Origin: Georgenia thermotolerans
GTDB lineage: Bacteria > Actinomycetota > Actinomycetes > Actinomycetales > Actinomycetaceae
NCBI RefSeq assembly: GCF_009193185.1
Contig: NZ_VUKF01000031.1
Coordinates: forward strand, 1 to 53,617
Direction: 5' to 3'
DNA length: 53,617 nucleotides
The notes below the pieces were generated by a model. It made no database searches. It worked only from the letters and a program-made list of their open reading frames with translations, and was not told where the DNA came from. Numbering within the stretch: the first letter of the stretch is position 1; each line of letters opens with the position of its first letter. A program made the position numbers and the translations under genes. Below, piece by piece: positions 1 to 9,415 of the stretch.

Positions 1-1167
1 CTCGTAGGCGGCGGCCGCCGCCTCGTGCCCGCCGCGGCGCCGGGCCCGCCCGGCGGCCTGCTCGAGCTCGGCGACGACCGCCTCGTCCGGCTCCACCGTG
101 CCCGCGGCGCGGTGCCAGGCCCGCCGGTCGGCGTCCGCCTCGCCCAGGGCGTCCGCGAGCGCCCGGTGGGCCGCGCGCCGCTCGTGGCTGGTGGCGGCGT
201 CGTACACGGCGGAGCGCACGAGCGGGTGGCGCAGCTCCAGCTGCGTGCCGGCCACGCGCAGCAGCCCGGACCGCTCGGCCTCGTCCAGCGCCCCGGGTCC
301 GACGCCGAGGGCGCGGGCGGCCTGCTGGACCGTGCCGACCCGGGTCGAGTCGTCCGCGGCGGCGACGAGCAGCAGCCGCTGGGCGTCGTCGGACAGGCGG
401 CGGGCCCGGTCGAGGAAGACGCGCTCGACCCCGCCGGTCACCGGCAGCCGCTCCGGCAGCGGGGCCCGCCCGGCGAGCTGGTCGGTGCTGAGCACCTCGG
501 GCAGCTCGACCAGCGCGAGCGGGTTGCCGCCGGTGCTGGCCCGCAGCCGAGCCGCGACGCCCGCGGCCACCGGCGCACCGGCCTGGGCGGACAGGAGCGC
601 GGCGACGCCGTCGTCGTCGAGGCCGGCGACGGCGAGCTCGGGCAGCCCGGCGCCGTCGAAGGAGCGCACGTCGCCCTCCCGGGCGCCGAACAGCACCGCG
701 ACGCGCTCGCGCTGGAGCCGGCGGGCGGCGAAGAGCAGGGCCGCGGCGGAGGCGTCGTCGAGCCAGTGCGCGTCGTCGACGACGGCGAGGACCGGCTCGG
801 CCGCGGCGGCCTCGGCGAGGAGGTTGAGGGCGGCGAGGAAGACGAGGAACCGGTCGACCTCGCCGGCCTCCTCGCCGAGCACCACCCGCAGGGCGCGGGC
901 CTGCGGGGCGGCGATGCGGTCCGCACGGTCGAGCACCGGCCGCAGCAGCCGCTCGAGCGCGGCGAAGGGCAGCGGCGCCTCGGACTCGATGCCCTGGGTG
1001 CGCAGCACCTGCATCCCGTCGGCGCGCGCGGCGGCGTCGGCGAGCAGCACGGACTTGCCGGCCCCCGGCTCGCCGCGCACCACGAGGGCGCCGCCGCGAC
1101 CCTCGCGTGCGGCCCGGACCAGCTCGTCGATCGCGGCCTGCTCCCGCGCGCGTCCCTGCACTCTCAC
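1..1167 (-). CDS. LuxR-family AAA ATPase regulator, N-terminal part (runs off window)
   Basis: The minus strand is open from a GTG at 1167 to the window edge, so the C-terminus is missing. The product starts VRVQGRARE and has a Walker A motif GEPGAGKS at residues 32-39, then IESEAPLPFAALERLL and a Walker B-like VVDDAHWLDD near residue 130. This order is typical of large ATP-binding (MalT/LAL-like) transcription regulators of actinobacteria, whose LuxR helix-turn-helix lies at the far C-terminus, outside the window. It is divergent from the copper genes, but nothing seen shows that it controls them. The start is chosen because it directly precedes the conserved N-terminus. A long plus-strand frame across it is a high-GC shadow. 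Confidence 0.85.
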   Translation of the reverse strand, partial: MRVQGRAREQAAIDELVRAAREGRGGALVVRGEPGAGKSVLLADAAARADGMQVLRTQGIESEAPLPFAALERLLRPVLDRADRIAAPQARALRVVLGEEAGEVDRFLVFLAALNLLAEAAAAEPVLAVVDDAHWLDDASAAALLFAARRLQRERVAVLFGAREGDVRSFDGAGLPELAVAGLDDDGVAALLSAQAGAPVAAGVAARLRASTGGNPLALVELPEVLSTDQLAGRAPLPERLPVTGGVERVFLDRARRLSDDAQRLLLVAAADDSTRVGTVQQAARALGVGPGALDEAERSGLLRVAGTQLELRHPLVRSAVYDAATSHERRAAHRALADALGEADADRRAWHRAAGTVEPDEAVVAELEQAAGRARRRGGHEAAAAAYE

Positions 1168-1208
1168 GCGCCGGAGACTAGCGGCCCGCCGGCGTCCCGG
1201 TGACCATC

Positions 1209-1224
1209 CCGGTGATTTCACCGG
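1209..1224. promoter_or_regulatory. palindrome in the divergent luxR-like/copZ intergenic region
   Basis: A perfect inverted repeat CCGGTGA-tt-TCACCGG lies between the divergent regulator and copZ, about 85 bp upstream of copZ. Its size and place fit an operator for a dimeric regulator, for example a copper sensor, but no sensor gene is in the window. Function is inferred from position only. Confidence 0.35.
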
Positions 1225-1307
1225 CGCGAGGCGCGGCGCCGGCTCGCGACGATCGTCATGCCCGACCCGCTCGACCCACCCGGTCGACACACCCGAAGGA
1301 GCCCGAC

Positions 1308-1520
1308 ATGTCCCAAACCACCGCCGAGTACCAGGTCACCGGCATGACCTGCGACCACTGCGTCCGCGCCGTCACCCAGGAGGTCGGCGCCATTGCCGGG
1401 GTCGACGACGTCGCCGTCGACCTCGCCACCGGCCGGGTCACCGTCCGCAGCAGCCGCCCCCTCGGCGCCGAGGAGATGGCCGCCGCGATCGACGAGGCCG
1501 GCTACCAGCTCACCCACTGA
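1308..1520 (+). CDS. copZ: CopZ-like copper chaperone (HMA domain)
   Basis: The 70-residue product is a single heavy-metal-associated domain with the copper-binding motif MTCDHC at residues 13-18 (Cys15, Cys18). Proteins of this family carry Cu(I) in the cytosol to a CopA-type ATPase. That partner is encoded 30 bp downstream in the same direction, so the two are almost certainly an operon. The ATG at 1308 follows a GAAGGAG ribosome site. A longer reading frame starting at 1200 adds about 36 residues of unlikely sequence. Confidence 0.9.
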   Translation: MSQTTAEYQVTGMTCDHCVRAVTQEVGAIAGVDDVAVDLATGRVTVRSSRPLGAEEMAAAIDEAGYQLTH

Positions 1521-1550
1521 CCGCCCCGCCCCCGCGAGAGGAGACCCGCC

Positions 1551-4500
1551 GTGACCGCGACCGCCTCGACCACCCCCACCGGCACGTCCGCCCCGGCCCC
1601 GACGGTCGGGCCGGCCGGCCCGACCGTCGACCGCACCTTCGACATCGGCGGCATGACCTGCGCCTCGTGCGTCGGCCGGGTGCAGAAGGCCCTCGGCCGC
1701 GTGGACGGGGTGGTCGCGGCGGCGGTCAACCTCGCCACCGAGACCGCCACGGTGAGCTACGACCCCGCCGTGGTCGACGTCGCGGCAATGACCGCGGCGG
1801 TGACCCGGGCCGGCTACACCGCCGCGCCCCGCCCCGCCCCGCGCCCCGACGGCGGCACCCCGCCCGACGGCGCCACCCGGCTCGACGCCGGCACCGGCCC
1901 GGAGGCCGACCCCGGCCCCCGCGGGCAGGACGCGGAGGCCGCGGCCCTCGACGCCCGCCGCGACGCCGAGATCGCCCGGCTGGGCCGGCGCTGGAAGGTG
2001 GCCCTCGCCGTCGGCCTGGGCCTCATGGCCGTCATGTACGTGCCCATCCACCTCGACACGATGGACTGGCTCATGCCGCTGCTCTTCGTGGTCGCCACCG
2101 CCGTGCAGCTGTGGGCCGGCGCGGACATCTACCGCGCCGCCTGGACCGCGGCCCGCCACCGCGCCACGAGCATGAACACCCTCGTCGCGCTCGGCACCGG
2201 CGTCGCCTACGGCTACAGCGCCTTCGTCACCCTGTGGCCCGGCCCCGCCGAGCGGTGGGGCCTGCCGCTGCACGTGTACTTCGAGACCGCGCTGGTGGTC
2301 GTCGCGCTCGTGCTCCTCGGCCGCTGGCTGGAGCTGCGCGCCAAGAAGCGCACCGCCGCATCCCTGCGGGCGCTGGCCCGGCTCGCCCCGCGCACCGCCC
2401 GCGTCGTGCGCGACGGCGACGAGCGCGACGTCCCGCTCGAGCAGGTCCGGGTCGGCGACGTCGTGCGGGTGCGCCCCGGCGAGCAGGTGCCGGTGGACGG
2501 CGTCGTGACCGAGGGCGCCTCCGCCGTCGACGAGGCCATGCTCACCGGCGAGAGCGTCCCGGTGGAGAAGGCCCCCGGCGACGCGGTCATCGGCGCGACG
2601 GTCAACCGCACCGGCACGCTGCTGGTGCGGGCGGACGCCGTCGGCGCCGACAGCACCCTCGCCCAGATCATCCGGCTCGTCGAGGACGCCCAGGGGACCA
2701 AGCCCCCGATGCAGCAGCTCGTGGACAAGGTGGCCGCCTGGTTCGTGCCCGCCGTGCTCCTCGCCGCGGCGGCGACGTTCGCCGCGTGGATGACCTGGGG
2801 ACCGGCCGAGGACCGGCTGGTCCTGGCCATCACCGCCACCGTGGCGGTGCTCATCATCGCCTGCCCGTGCGCCCTGGGCCTGGCCACCCCCACCGCCGTC
2901 ATGGTCGGCACCGGCCGGGCGGCCGAGCTGGGCATCCTCGTCGGCGACGGCCAGGCGCTGGAGACCGCCCGCCGGATCAGCGCCGTCGTCCTCGACAAGA
3001 CCGGCACCATCACCCGCGGCCGCCCGGCCATGGTGGACCTGCACACCGTGGACGGCTGGGACGCCGAGGAGCTGCTCGCCGTGCTCGCGGCGGCGGAGGT
3101 GCCCAGCGAGCACCCCACCGGCGCCGCGCTGGTCGCCGCCGCCCGGGAGCGCGGCCTGGCGCTACCGCCCGTCGCCGGCTTCGCCGCCGTGCCCGGCCAC
3201 GGCATCACCGCCGAGGTGGGCGGCCGCCGGGTCGTCGTCGGCAACCGGGCGCTCCTGGCGGCCGAGGGGATCGACGCCGCGGCGCTCGAGCCCGCCGCCC
3301 GTGCCGCCGCGGCCGACGGCGCGACGCCCCTGTTCGCCGCCGTGGAGGGGCGGGCCGCCGGCCTCGCGGCCGTGCGCGACACCGTCCGGCCGGGCGCGGC
3401 CGACGCCGTCGCCCGGCTGCGGGCCCTGGGCCTGGAGGTCTGGATGATCACCGGCGACCACGCCGCCACCGCCCGCGCGGTGGCCGCGGAGGTCGGGATC
3501 GAGCACGTGCTGGCCGAGGTGCTGCCGGCCGGCAAGGCCGACGCCGTCGCCGGGCTGCAGCGCGCCGGGCACGTCGTGGCCATGGTCGGCGACGGCATCA
3601 ACGACGCCCCCGCCCTCGCCCAGGCCGACCTCGGCGTGGCCATCGGCACCGGCACCGACGTGGCCATGGCCGCCTCGGACCTGACCCTGGTCGGCGGCGA
3701 CCTCGGCGGCCTGGTCGGGGCCCTGGCCCTGTCGCGCCGCACCGTCGCGACCATCCGGCAGGGGCTGGTGTGGGCGTTCGCCTACAACGTCCTGCTCATC
3801 CCGGTCGCGGCCGGGGCGCTGTACGCCTGGGACGGCCTGCTCCTCGACCCGGTGCTCGCCAGCGCCGCGATGGCGATGAGCTCGGTGAGCGTGGTGACCA
3901 ACGCGCTGCGGCTGCGCCGCTTCCGCCCGCCGGCCACCGCCGCGGAGATCCTCCGCCCGCCGCTGCTCGCCCGGCTGCGCCAGGGCGCCTACCTGGCCGG
4001 CGTGGCCGTGGTCGCCCTCGCCCTGGGCGTCGCCTTCACCGTGGCCAGCCGCAGCGACGCCGCCGAGCGCGGCATGAACGGGCTGCTGGCGTGGCAGGCG
4101 GGGATGGGCATGCCGATGCGCCCGGCGATGAGTGCCATGGAGGAGGCCGAGGTGGCGCCGCTGCGCCCGCACGACGCAGGCCTGCGGGTGGACGTGGACG
4201 TGCCCGCCGACCTGGCCCCGGGCCGCCCGGCGACGCTGACCGTGTCGGTGCGCGACGCCGCCACCGGCGCGCTGGTCACCGACGTGGTGCGCACCCACCA
4301 GGTGTGGATGCACATGATCCTCACCCGCGCCGACCTGGGCACCTTCGCCCACATCCACCCCGAGCCCACCGGCACCCCCGGCGTCTTCGCCGTGACCGCG
4401 CAGCTGCCCACCGGCGGCCGGTACGCCCTGCACACCGAGTTCCGCCGGCAGGGGCAGATGGCCGACGTCCTCGACGCCCGCGAGCTGCGCGTGCCGGGCG

Positions 4501-4904
4501 CGGCCCCCGCCGCGGCGCCGCCCGTTGGCGAGGTGCGCGAGCAGGTGACCGGCGGGGTGCGGGTGCGCCTCGACGGCGAGGCCCACGCGGGCGGGCGCAG
4601 CGACCTGGCGTTCCGCTTCACCGACGCCGCCACCGGGCGGCCGGTGACCGACCTGCAGCCCTATCTCGGGGCGGCCGGGCACGTCGTGGTCATGGCCGCG
4701 GACGGGTCGTCCTTCGGGCACCGCCACGCCGAGACCGAGGACGGCCGCGGCCGCCCGGTCCTCGCCGTCCCGGGCACCCGGTTCGGGCCCGACCTCGACC
4801 TGCACGTGACGTTCGACCGGCCCGGCACCTACCGGCTGTGGGCACAGTTCCGGCTGGCGGACGGCACGGTGATCACCGCGCCGTTCACGCTCGAGGCGGA
4901 GTGA
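1551..4904 (+). CDS. copA: CopA-type copper P1B-ATPase with extended C-terminus
   Basis: This 1117-residue protein exports Cu(I) across the cytoplasmic membrane using ATP. It has an N-terminal HMA domain (MTCASC about residues 35-40), transmembrane segments, the actuator TGES near 332, the metal-channel CPC at 438-440, the phosphorylation motif DKTGT with Asp482, SEHPTG, and GDGINDAP near 680. Family members usually end near residue 750-830. Here about 280 extra residues follow the last membrane helices. They hold a Met-rich stretch ([10 protein letters not shown]) and two related beta-rich modules, each with His/Met clusters ([18 protein letters not shown], and [19 protein letters not shown]). 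These probably face the outside and bind metal. The GTG start at 1551 follows a GAGAGGAG ribosome site. Confidence 0.93.
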   Translation: MTATASTTPTGTSAPAPTVGPAGPTVDRTFDIGGMTCASCVGRVQKALGRVDGVVAAAVNLATETATVSYDPAVVDVAAMTAAVTRAGYTAAPRPAPRPDGGTPPDGATRLDAGTGPEADPGPRGQDAEAAALDARRDAEIARLGRRWKVALAVGLGLMAVMYVPIHLDTMDWLMPLLFVVATAVQLWAGADIYRAAWTAARHRATSMNTLVALGTGVAYGYSAFVTLWPGPAERWGLPLHVYFETALVVVALVLLGRWLELRAKKRTAASLRALARLAPRTARVVRDGDERDVPLEQVRVGDVVRVRPGEQVPVDGVVTEGASAVDEAMLTGESVPVEKAPGDAVIGATVNRTGTLLVRADAVGADSTLAQIIRLVEDAQGTKPPMQQLVDKVAAWFVPAVLLAAAATFAAWMTWGPAEDRLVLAITATVAVLIIACPCALGLATPTAVMVGTGRAAELGILVGDGQALETARRISAVVLDKTGTITRGRPAMVDLHTVDGWDAEELLAVLAAAEVPSEHPTGAALVAAARERGLALPPVAGFAAVPGHGITAEVGGRRVVVGNRALLAAEGIDAAALEPAARAAAADGATPLFAAVEGRAAGLAAVRDTVRPGAADAVARLRALGLEVWMITGDHAATARAVAAEVGIEHVLAEVLPAGKADAVAGLQRAGHVVAMVGDGINDAPALAQADLGVAIGTGTDVAMAASDLTLVGGDLGGLVGALALSRRTVATIRQGLVWAFAYNVLLIPVAAGALYAWDGLLLDPVLASAAMAMSSVSVVTNALRLRRFRPPATAAEILRPPLLARLRQGAYLAGVAVVALALGVAFTVASRSDAAERGMNGLLAWQAGMGMPMRPAMSAMEEAEVAPLRPHDAGLRVDVDVPADLAPGRPATLTVSVRDAATGALVTDVVRTHQVWMHMILTRADLGTFAHIHPEPTGTPGVFAVTAQLPTGGRYALHTEFRRQGQMADVLDARELRVPGAAPAAAPPVGEVREQVTGGVRVRLDGEAHAGGRSDLAFRFTDAATGRPVTDLQPYLGAAGHVVVMAADGSSFGHRHAETEDGRGRPVLAVPGTRFGPDLDLHVTFDRPGTYRLWAQFRLADGTVITAPFTLEAE

Positions 4905-4935
4905 GCCACCGGCGGTGACGCCGACCGGGCAGGAC

Positions 4936-4982
4936 AGACGCGCGACGGCGCCGGACCAGGGGTCCGGCGCCGTCGCGCGTCT
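4936..4982. terminator. hairpin terminator between convergent genes
   Basis: A perfect 22-bp stem (4936-4957 with 4961-4982) with an AGG loop lies between the convergent copA and NADH dehydrogenase genes. Its length, its symmetry and the convergent genes support a bidirectional terminator, although no clear T-run follows. Confidence 0.8.
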
Positions 4983-4992
4983 GCGGTGCGGG

Positions 4993-6516
4993 TTACTGCT
5001 TGCCCGAGGGCTGCTTGCCGCCCGCCACGGCCGGGGTCTTGCTGCCCTTGGGGGCCGGCGTCGGCTTCTTGCCGGAGGCCACGGCCTCCTCCCAGGCGGC
5101 GCGGGGCCGGGAGAGGGCGCTCAGCGAGACGAGCTCGCGGCGGAAGACCAGCGCCTGGGTCCAGTCGGCGAGGATGCGGACCTTGCGCTCGAAGGAGGGC
5201 ATCGCCAGGACGTGGTAGCTGCGGTGCATGAACCAGGCCAGCGGGCCGCGGAACTTGAAGCCCTTGATCTGCGCCACGCCCTTGTACAGGCCGAGGGAGG
5301 CGACCGTGCCCACGTTCTCGTGCACGTAGTCCGTCGGCTGCTCGCCGCGCAGGACGCGCACGATGTTCTCGCCGAGGTGCTTGCCCTGGCGCACCGCGTG
5401 CTGGGCGGTCGGGCCGCAGGTGACGCCGGGGCCCTGGGTGAGGTCCGGGACGGCGGCGCAGTCGCCGGCGGCCCAGGCGTTCTCGACGGGGGTGCCGTCC
5501 TCCTGGGTCACCTGGAGGGTGGCGGCGGTGCGGACGCGGCCGCGCTCGTCGAGCGGGAGGTCGGTCTGCGCCAGGACCGGGTGCGGCTTGACGCCGGCGG
5601 TCCACACGACGGTGTCGGCCTCGAACTTCTCGCCGGTGGAGAGCTCGATGTGCCCGTCCACGCAGGAGTTGAGGAAGGTGTTGAGGTGGATCTCCACGCC
5701 GCGCTCGCGCAGCTGCTCGATGGCGTAGCCGCCGAGCTCCTCGCCCAGCTCGGGCAGGATGCGCCCGGCGCCCTCGACAACGACGAACCGGAGGTCCTCG
5801 GGCTCGATGGAGTCGTACTCCTTGGTGGCCGCGCGGGCCATGTCCTCGACCTCGCCGATGGCCTCGATGCCGGCGAAGCCGCCGCCGACGAAGACGAAGG
5901 TGAGCATGCGCTTGCGCTCGTCGGCGTCCCAGGTCGACGCCGCCATGGCGAGCTGGTTGAGGACGCGGTTGCGCAGCGCCGTGGCCTCCTCGATGTGCTT
6001 GAAGCCGATGCCCATCTCGGCCAGGCCCGGGATCGGCAGCACGCGGGCGACCGAGCCGAGGCCGACGACGAGGTGGTCGTAGGTGACCTCGTAGGCCGGG
6101 TCGTCGGTGAGCGGCTTGATGACGGCCTTGCGCTCGGCGTGGCGGATCTCGGTGATGTTGCCGTTGAGGACCGTGGTGCCCTCCAGCTCGCGGCGCAGCG
6201 AGGTGACGACGTGGCGCGGCTCGATCGAGCCGGCGGCGGCCTCGGGCAGGAACGGCTGGTAGGTCATGTACGGCCGGGGGTCCACGACGGCGATCTCCGC
6301 GTCCGCGCGCCCCAGGTGCTTGCGCAGCGTGGTCGCGGTGTACAGGCCGATGTACCCACCCCCGGCGATGAGGATGCGCGGCGTGCGACCGCCGTGGATG
6401 ACGGGCCGGACGCTCTCCTCGGAGCGGGCCGCCATCGTCTTCGCGGCGTAGACGCCGGCACCGGCGAGCGCGGCCACGGACGTGGTGGCGGCGAGAGAGC
6501 GCAGGAAGGAAGCCAT
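4993..6516 (-). CDS. type II NADH dehydrogenase-like FAD oxidoreductase
   Basis: The 507-residue product begins with a membrane-spanning or anchor segment (about residues 9-25). A first dinucleotide fold follows with GGGYIG (52-57, FAD), then a second with GGGFAG near residue 210 (NAD), and the ATCGPTAQHA and GDCAA regions typical of the pyridine nucleotide-disulfide oxidoreductase/NDH-2 group. Such enzymes pass electrons from NADH to quinone at the membrane without pumping protons. The C-terminus is a Lys/Pro/Ala tail. ATG 6516 is chosen; ATG 6525 or an extension to 6588 are less likely. The prophage attL lies just upstream, so the insertion may have separated this gene from a distal part of its promoter region. 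Confidence 0.85.
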   Translation of the reverse strand: MASFLRSLAATTSVAALAGAGVYAAKTMAARSEESVRPVIHGGRTPRILIAGGGYIGLYTATTLRKHLGRADAEIAVVDPRPYMTYQPFLPEAAAGSIEPRHVVTSLRRELEGTTVLNGNITEIRHAERKAVIKPLTDDPAYEVTYDHLVVGLGSVARVLPIPGLAEMGIGFKHIEEATALRNRVLNQLAMAASTWDADERKRMLTFVFVGGGFAGIEAIGEVEDMARAATKEYDSIEPEDLRFVVVEGAGRILPELGEELGGYAIEQLRERGVEIHLNTFLNSCVDGHIELSTGEKFEADTVVWTAGVKPHPVLAQTDLPLDERGRVRTAATLQVTQEDGTPVENAWAAGDCAAVPDLTQGPGVTCGPTAQHAVRQGKHLGENIVRVLRGEQPTDYVHENVGTVASLGLYKGVAQIKGFKFRGPLAWFMHRSYHVLAMPSFERKVRILADWTQALVFRRELVSLSALSRPRAAWEEAVASGKKPTPAPKGSKTPAVAGGKQPSGKQ

Positions 6517-6655
6517 GCGGCCCATCGTAGGAGCCCCGTCCGAGGCCCTCCACGTGAGAATGGGTGATTTGCCCGTGAGAAGCACCACGGTGCTGACGGC
6601 GCGTCAGATCGTGCTATGCGGCCCGCTCGGAGCGCCGCCGTCACGCCACCACGTC

Positions 6656-6680
6656 TGGTGCCCCCAGCGGGATTCGAACC
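6656..6680. repeat. attL core (25-bp copy of tRNA 3' end)
   Basis: These 25 bases are identical to 50536-50560 and correspond to the CCA end, the 3' acceptor strand and half of the T-arm of the minus-strand tRNA. After base 6680 the match breaks apart from a shared GCAC. The rest of the tRNA is absent, so this is the displaced bacterial 3' fragment beside the integrase gene. The stretch 6517-6829 otherwise holds only the upstream region of the flavoprotein gene and the integrase leader. Confidence 0.9.
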
Positions 6681-6829
6681 AGCACGGATCATTACTGGGG
6701 CCATGCGGTTTTCGGCATGATCCTGCGGAATCCCGCACTCGCCTCATCTCGCCCAGCCCCGTCGGATACCCTCGAAACACGTCCCCGTTGTTGACTCGTC
6801 AACACGCACCACACCCCTAGGAGGGACCT

Positions 6830-8044
6830 GTGGCATCCATCCGCCAACGCACCGGAGCGAAAGGCACCACCTGGGCCGTCCTCTTCCGCGACGACGACGG
6901 CCGGCAAACCTCCGAGACGTTCCCCACCAACGAGGCAGCCGAGGAGTTCCGCGCACTCGTCGACCGCATGGGAGCCGAAGCAGCCCGCCGCATCCTCGCC
7001 GTCTCCGAAGGGCTCACCCCCGGTGCACCACGACCACAAACCGTCGCCGAATACCTCACCGAATACATCCACCACCTCACCGGCATCGACGAAGGCACCC
7101 GCACCGGCTACCGGCAGCTCGCCAAAGCCGTCACCACCAAGCCCATCGGGGCGATCCCCCTCAGTGCCCTTGAGCGCCGCGACGTGGTGGCGTGGATACG
7201 GGACCAGGAGAGTTCCGGCCTGTCACAGAAGACAGTCATCAACCGCCGCGGCCTGCTCTCCGCCGCACTCGCCCGTGCCGTCGAAGACCAGATCATCCCC
7301 CGCAACCCCGCGTACCGGGTGCCAGTCGCCCGCACCGAACGTCAGGAAATGGTGTTCCTGACCCCGGCCGAGTTCCAGATCCTCAAGGCCAGAGCCACCC
7401 CACACTTCCGCCCCTTCCTCGACTTCCTTGTGCTCACGGGACTCCGGTTCGGGGAAGCCACCGCGCTACAGGCCAGGGACCTCCACCTCGAGGACTCCCC
7501 GCCAACACTGTCGGTCGTGCGGGCATGGAAAAAGTCAGGCAAGCTCGGCCCACCAAAGACAAAGAAGGCCCGCCGCACCATCTCCCTCCCACCCGAAGCC
7601 GTGACCATCCTGCGGGAAGCCATCAAGGGCAAAGCCCAGGACGAGTGGGTGTTCACGAACACCCAGGGGCGCCGCATCCTCCAGAACACGCTTTGGGGCC
7701 TGTGGGTCACGTGGCTCGATGACACCGAGCGGGCGCCGGGCGGTTGGGGTGGCCGGGGCAAGCCTGGCAGTCAGGCGCCCCGCCAGCCGCGCCACCCGCT
7801 GCTCGGGAAGAAGCCCCGCATCCACGACCTGCGCCACACCCACGCGTCGTGGATGCTCGCCGCCGGGATCAGTCTGCATGACTTGCGCCACCGCCTTGGG
7901 CACGAGTCGATCCAAACCACCTCGGACACCTACGGCCACTTGATGCCTGAGGCGCAGATCCAGGCCGCGCGCGCGGCATCACTCATGTATCAGCAGGGGT
8001 TGCCTCGCCTGGACGCCGCCGAGGTACTCGCCATCGAAGCCTGA
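6830..8044 (+). CDS. int: tyrosine recombinase (phage integrase)
   Basis: The 404-residue product has an N-terminal arm-binding part, a core-binding SAM-like domain (about residues 65-160) and the tyrosine recombinase catalytic domain. Visible catalytic residues are Arg206 (LTGLRFGEA), His332-x-x-Arg335 (HDLRHTHASW), His358 (LGHES) and the nucleophile Tyr368 (SDTYGHL). It would insert and excise the prophage at the adjacent tRNA-derived att site. GTG 6830 has an AGGAGG ribosome site at 6819-6824. The gene is single and followed by its own hairpin terminator. Confidence 0.97.
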   Translation: MASIRQRTGAKGTTWAVLFRDDDGRQTSETFPTNEAAEEFRALVDRMGAEAARRILAVSEGLTPGAPRPQTVAEYLTEYIHHLTGIDEGTRTGYRQLAKAVTTKPIGAIPLSALERRDVVAWIRDQESSGLSQKTVINRRGLLSAALARAVEDQIIPRNPAYRVPVARTERQEMVFLTPAEFQILKARATPHFRPFLDFLVLTGLRFGEATALQARDLHLEDSPPTLSVVRAWKKSGKLGPPKTKKARRTISLPPEAVTILREAIKGKAQDEWVFTNTQGRRILQNTLWGLWVTWLDDTERAPGGWGGRGKPGSQAPRQPRHPLLGKKPRIHDLRHTHASWMLAAGISLHDLRHRLGHESIQTTSDTYGHLMPEAQIQAARAASLMYQQGLPRLDAAEVLAIEA

Positions 8045-8054
8045 CCCCGCACGC

Positions 8055-8092
8055 GAAACGCCCCGCTTACCGACTTGGTAGCGGGGCGTTTC
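8055..8092 (+). terminator. terminator after integrase
   Basis: A long inverted repeat (about 8055-8071 with 8077-8092, one unpaired base) begins 11 bases after the integrase stop and ends in GTTTCGTC. It separates the integrase from the convergent repressor gene. Between 8093 and 8290 I see no convincing gene. Confidence 0.75.
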
Positions 8093-8290
8093 GTCGTCTC
8101 AGGGAATAACACCAGTGTCGTTCACCCCTGGCGGTGACCTACGTCACCGTTTAGCGTCAGTGGTCTCCGAAACTATGCCCATACGGACGTCACCGCTCGC
8201 CAATGTCGGCGGTCACCACTACGTTCGCACGCATGTTCGAAGACGCACCAACCGGGGGGAACCTGATGCCGTACCACCAACCGCAACCGC

Positions 8291-8923
8291 TCACGAAGAC
8301 GTGCCGCCTGACCTGCCCGCTCGCTTCCCAATGCCCCTGGTCTGTCGCTTACGTTGGGGCGGGACACCGTACTGAATGCCGAGGCCGTTGGCGCCGCTGC
8401 CGTCAGGTGCGGCGGGCGTTTGCGGAGTTCCGGCGCCTGTCCCGTCTGCGGGATCAGTCGCGCCGTCCAGTGCGCCACCGGATCCCGCACTGCCTGTAGT
8501 CATGGGGGCGGAACGCTGGAGGGCATGTTCCGTCACCTCTTCCTGTCGTTGGCGAAGCTCGAATAGTTCACGGTTGAGCCGAGCGAGCATCCGCACAACG
8601 TCATAGACGATGCGGCGCTGCTCGGGGTCAAGCAGATCGGCGTCTTCCGGAAGGTTGTCCGCAAACGAAGTGCCAGCGAAAGGGACGCCGGCTGCCTCAT
8701 ACACAACCTGCCGGGATTCACCGGACAGCTCTGCTAGTGCGTCAAGCGTTTTGCGTGACGGCTTCGACAGGTACGTGCCAGCACGGATCTTGTCGACCGT
8801 CGTGTAGGACAACGTGAGCCCTCGAGCCTCGGCGGCACGCCCCAGGGCGCGTCCACCGCGGCCACCGTTGCGGGCCACCGCGAGGTCTGCGATGTCCCGC
8901 AGACTCGGCTTGCTGTTCTCCAT
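8291..8923 (-). CDS. probable lysogeny (immunity) repressor, HTH protein
   Basis: The 210-residue product starts with a helix-turn-helix region (about residues 8-65: LRDIADLAVAR...SYTTVDKIRAGTYLSKPSRKTLDALAELSG) like that of actinophage immunity repressors. A helical segment with a short coiled coil (about 100-140) follows, then a Ser/Gly/Pro-rich, probably disordered tail. It is the only minus-strand gene in the left arm and is divergent from a Cro-like gene across an intergenic region with repeated GACAAGT sites. This is the classic layout of a lysogeny switch. ATG 8923 has GAGAGGA upstream. The repressor role is inferred from domain and position. Confidence 0.75.
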   Translation of the reverse strand: MENSKPSLRDIADLAVARNGGRGGRALGRAAEARGLTLSYTTVDKIRAGTYLSKPSRKTLDALAELSGESRQVVYEAAGVPFAGTSFADNLPEDADLLDPEQRRIVYDVVRMLARLNRELFELRQRQEEVTEHALQRSAPMTTGSAGSGGALDGATDPADGTGAGTPQTPAAPDGSGANGLGIQYGVPPQRKRQTRGIGKRAGRSGGTSS

Positions 8924-9033
8924 GCCGCAGATCCTCTCGGCGCTTTTCCCACTGGTTCAACGATCGACGCAAGTCCCGAAGACAAGTCGGATGCTCAGAG
9001 TACGCAGAATGACGCCAGATTCATGCCTCATGC

Positions 9034-9073
9034 TTGACAAGTGAGTGACACGTGCAGCATGCTCCACTTGTCA
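9034..9073. promoter_or_regulatory. candidate early promoter/operator of the lysogeny switch
   Basis: A consensus -35 TTGACA lies at 9034-9039, within the half-site TGACAAGTG (9035-9043). A perfectly inverted copy CACTTGTCA lies at 9065-9073, and a further GACAAGTC at 8981-8988. No good -10 is seen at the ideal distance. The repeats between two divergent regulator genes suggest repressor binding sites. CTTGACAAG recurs exactly at the strong promoter at 22230. Confidence 0.45.
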
Positions 9074-9094
9074 GATCGAACGAAAGGAGGCATG

Positions 9095-9415
9095 ATGAGT
9101 ACACGACGCCCGAAGGTCCGTTATCTCAGGGAGGTCTGGATGAAGGTGATCAGCGGAGAGCGGATCGCCAAGGCCCGACGCAGAGCCGGCTACACGCAGT
9201 ACGAGCTGGCCGCACTCACCAAGTGCACACAAGCCGCCATCTCCGGCCTAGAGACCGGGAACATGCCCCGGTGCTCCGAAGACCTAGCCAAGGCCATCTG
9301 CAAGTGGCTCGACCGCGACGTGGAGGAACTGTTCGAACGCCACGGCGACTCTCGCGTTGAGCGAGTGACAAACGCAGCCGGCTCCACTCACCAACGGAAG
9401 AAGGTTGCAGCGTGA
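9095..9415 (+). CDS. Cro-like helix-turn-helix regulator
   Basis: The product is an XRE/Cro-type HTH protein: MKVISGERIAKARRRAGYTQYELAALTKCTQAAISGLETGN is a standard HTH_3 fold of about 60 residues. It is the first gene of the rightward early operon and faces the probable repressor, so it may act as the lytic-side switch or as an early activator. The start is uncertain. AAAGGAGG at 9083-9090 favours ATG 9095 (106 aa), but AGGGAGG at 9128-9134 would place the start at ATG 9140, exactly at the domain border. The stop overlaps the next start (GTGA). Confidence 0.8.
   Translation: MSTRRPKVRYLREVWMKVISGERIAKARRRAGYTQYELAALTKCTQAAISGLETGNMPRCSEDLAKAICKWLDRDVEELFERHGDSRVERVTNAAGSTHQRKKVAA

Noticed and set aside
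98-4918. A 1606-codon plus-strand frame across the regulator and copper genes
   Set aside because: It lacks motifs, is full of Arg/Pro/Ala runs, and overlaps clearly conserved genes (LuxR-like, copZ, copA) in other frames. It is a shadow caused by high GC.
6482-6820. Plus-strand frame across attL
   Set aside because: It crosses the att core and the flavoprotein start with no motif or ribosome site; a chance frame.
8115-8499. Small plus-strand frames between integrase and repressor
   Set aside because: They overlap the repressor C-terminus on the opposite strand, have no ribosome site, and look non-protein-like.
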